From Candidatus Avimonas merdigallinarum (GTDB lineage Bacteria; Bacillota; Clostridia; Oscillospirales; Acutalibacteraceae), in contig CAJFGS010000021.1 in assembly GCA_904377855.1 (NCBI GenBank), positions 1 to 64,000 on the forward strand: DNA of 64,000 bases, in the 5' to 3' direction. Under the pieces are notes generated by a model, which saw only the letters and a program-made list of their open reading frames with translations, was not told the origin of the DNA and did no database searches. Shown in pieces: positions 62,982-64,000 of this stretch (positions are counted from its first letter, which is position 1; the number at the start of each line of letters is the position of its first letter). A program made the translations under genes and the position numbers.

Positions 62982-64000
62982 TTATTCGGTGCGCAGCGCG
63001 GTCACCGGATCCTTTTTCGCCGCCTTGCGGGAGGGGATCAGCCCGGCTATCAGGGTGAGCAGCATGCTCAGCAGCACCAGGATGACCGCCCCGGCCGCCG
63101 GCAGCGCCGCGTTGACCACATCCGTGCCCGCGAGCGCATGGATAATCGCGTTAATCGGGATGAGCAGCAGGCAGGTAATCCCCACGCCGATCAGCCCCGC
63201 GCACAGCCCGACGATAAACGTCTCCGCGTTGAACACCTGGGAGATATTCCGCTTGGAAGCGCCGATCGCCCGCAGGATGCCGATTTCCTTGGTGCGCTCC
63301 AGCACCGAGATATAGGTGATAATCCCGATCATAATGGAGGAGACCACCAGCGAAACCGCGACAAAGGCGATCAGCACATAGGTGATGATGTTCACAATGG
63401 TGGTGACCGAGGACATCAGCAGCCCCACATAGTCGGTGTAAACGATTTGATCCTCCGGCTTCACCCCGTTGTTGTACTCCTCGATGCAGGCGGAGACCGC
63501 GTCCTTGTTTTCGAAGCTGTCCACGTAAATGCTGATGGAGGAGGGCGCATCCAGGCTGACAAAGCCGAACGCGCTCATATTGTCGTCGTAGGTGCCGGGG
63601 GAAATATAGGCGTCGTAAATCATCAGCAGGACGTCGTCGTCCGGCGCCTGCATATACTGATCCAGGGCGGCGGCCAGCTGCGCCTCGCCCATTGACAGCA
63701 TCATTTCCGCCCTCTGCGGGTCGTCGCTGTACATCACCTTGAGCATGTCGGAGCACAGCGCCGCTTTATCGGACAGGCCCATGTTCGCCACGTAGGTTTT
63801 GGTGTCCGCAATCTTCGCCGCGTCGTCCGCCGGGGCGAAGGCCAGCCCGCTGAGCACATTGACGTCCGGCTGCTCCAGCTGCGCCTTCACCACCGCGCTG
63901 TCGGCGGTATGCTGGATGAGGTAATCGGTCAGCGCCCGGGTATAGCCGACCGTCCGGGTGAGGGGGGTGGCGTCGGCGTCCTCCGCCGGCCGGACCACGC
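62982..64000 (-). CDS. FtsX-like ABC transporter permease, C-terminal part (cut by window edge)
   Basis: At least 339 residues are visible; the N-terminus lies beyond the window. An extracellular part (MLSMGEAQLAAALDQYMQ, then SISIYVDSFENKDAVSACIEEYN) is followed by an FtsX domain with three spans: ITYVLIAFVAVSLVVSSIMIG, FIVGLCAGLIGVGITCLLLIP and a last span before IPSRKAAKKDPVTALRTE. Motifs SVLERTKEIGILRAIGASKRNI and DPVTALR are typical of MacB/FtsX-type ABC permeases that act in peptide or lipoprotein export and envelope stress. The ATPase partner is not in the window. Confidence 0.9.
   Translation of the reverse strand, partial: VVRPAEDADATPLTRTVGYTRALTDYLIQHTADSAVVKAQLEQPDVNVLSGLAFAPADDAAKIADTKTYVANMGLSDKAALCSDMLKVMYSDDPQRAEMMLSMGEAQLAAALDQYMQAPDDDVLLMIYDAYISPGTYDDNMSAFGFVSLDAPSSISIYVDSFENKDAVSACIEEYNNGVKPEDQIVYTDYVGLLMSSVTTIVNIITYVLIAFVAVSLVVSSIMIGIITYISVLERTKEIGILRAIGASKRNISQVFNAETFIVGLCAGLIGVGITCLLLIPINAIIHALAGTDVVNAALPAAGAVILVLLSMLLTLIAGLIPSRKAAKKDPVTALRTE

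Overview
The window looks like chromosome of a GC-rich, spore-forming, anaerobic Gram-positive bacterium of the class Clostridia, most like the Oscillospiraceae/Ruminococcaceae group (inference). The evidence is an alpha/beta small acid-soluble spore protein, a SpoIID domain, a class B sortase with a matching SPETG-anchored surface protein, rubrerythrin, rubredoxin and ferredoxin, strong AAGGAGG ribosome binding sites, and a yaaO-to-yabC type gene neighbourhood as in Bacillus. There is no rRNA and no CRISPR array. Two tRNAs (Arg-CCG, Gln-CTG) and two riboswitches (SAM-I before metK, FMN before ribU) are present.

Layout. 0.2-9.1 kb: a small membrane-anchored secreted protein, then a forward cluster of cysteine desulfurase, class B sortase, thiI and a 1175-residue fusion of CinA, a membrane span, a sortase B domain that has lost its catalytic His and Cys, and an extracellular SpoIID domain. 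9.3-14.2 kb: rubrerythrin facing a response regulator, histidine kinase and HtrA protease set. 14.7-17.1 kb: a two-gene putative DNA-repair operon (radical SAM plus DUF4130) behind a promoter carrying two LexA-like boxes. 17.2-20.1 kb: a degenerate GGDEF protein and metK. 20.2-22.5 kb: an AT-richer patch with mobile-element debris, an orphan Imm51 immunity gene, a membrane-bound XRE regulator and a DMP19 protein. 22.6-27.2 kb: ribU, a DUF3048 lipoprotein and a GH36 alpha-galactosidase.

27.7-36.4 kb is an island-like stretch downstream of tRNA-Arg. It holds an 18-bp direct repeat, a frameshifted Imm26-type immunity gene between two look-alike hairpins, a 1372-residue wall-anchored metallophosphoesterase, a low-molecular-weight phosphatase, a large serine recombinase and a truncated second recombinase. 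36.5-48.1 kb: GAP-family exporter, a metal-ligand-less NodB-like protein, SASP, tRNA-Gln, GH127, rubredoxin, cupin, VTT-family membrane protein, cardiolipin synthase, S1-domain protein and an unusual ROK protein. 48.5-56.8 kb (minus strand) is the conserved housekeeping run rsmI, trmN6-like, ferredoxin, ricT, holB, darA, mtnN, Orn/Lys/Arg decarboxylase and an alanine-racemase fold protein without its PLP lysine. 56.9-64 kb: a hypothetical protein, queG, an XRE/zinc-ribbon regulator, a P-loop kinase with a membrane partner, a TIM-barrel lipoprotein and a truncated FtsX-type permease.

The most striking point is the CinA::pseudo-sortase::SpoIID fusion beside its apparently active sortase paralogue. 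It would join a cytoplasmic pyridine-nucleotide enzyme to an outer-surface peptidoglycan domain. A second theme is several proteins that keep a fold but lose catalytic residues (pseudo-sortase, alanine-racemase-like, NodB-like, GGDEF-like).
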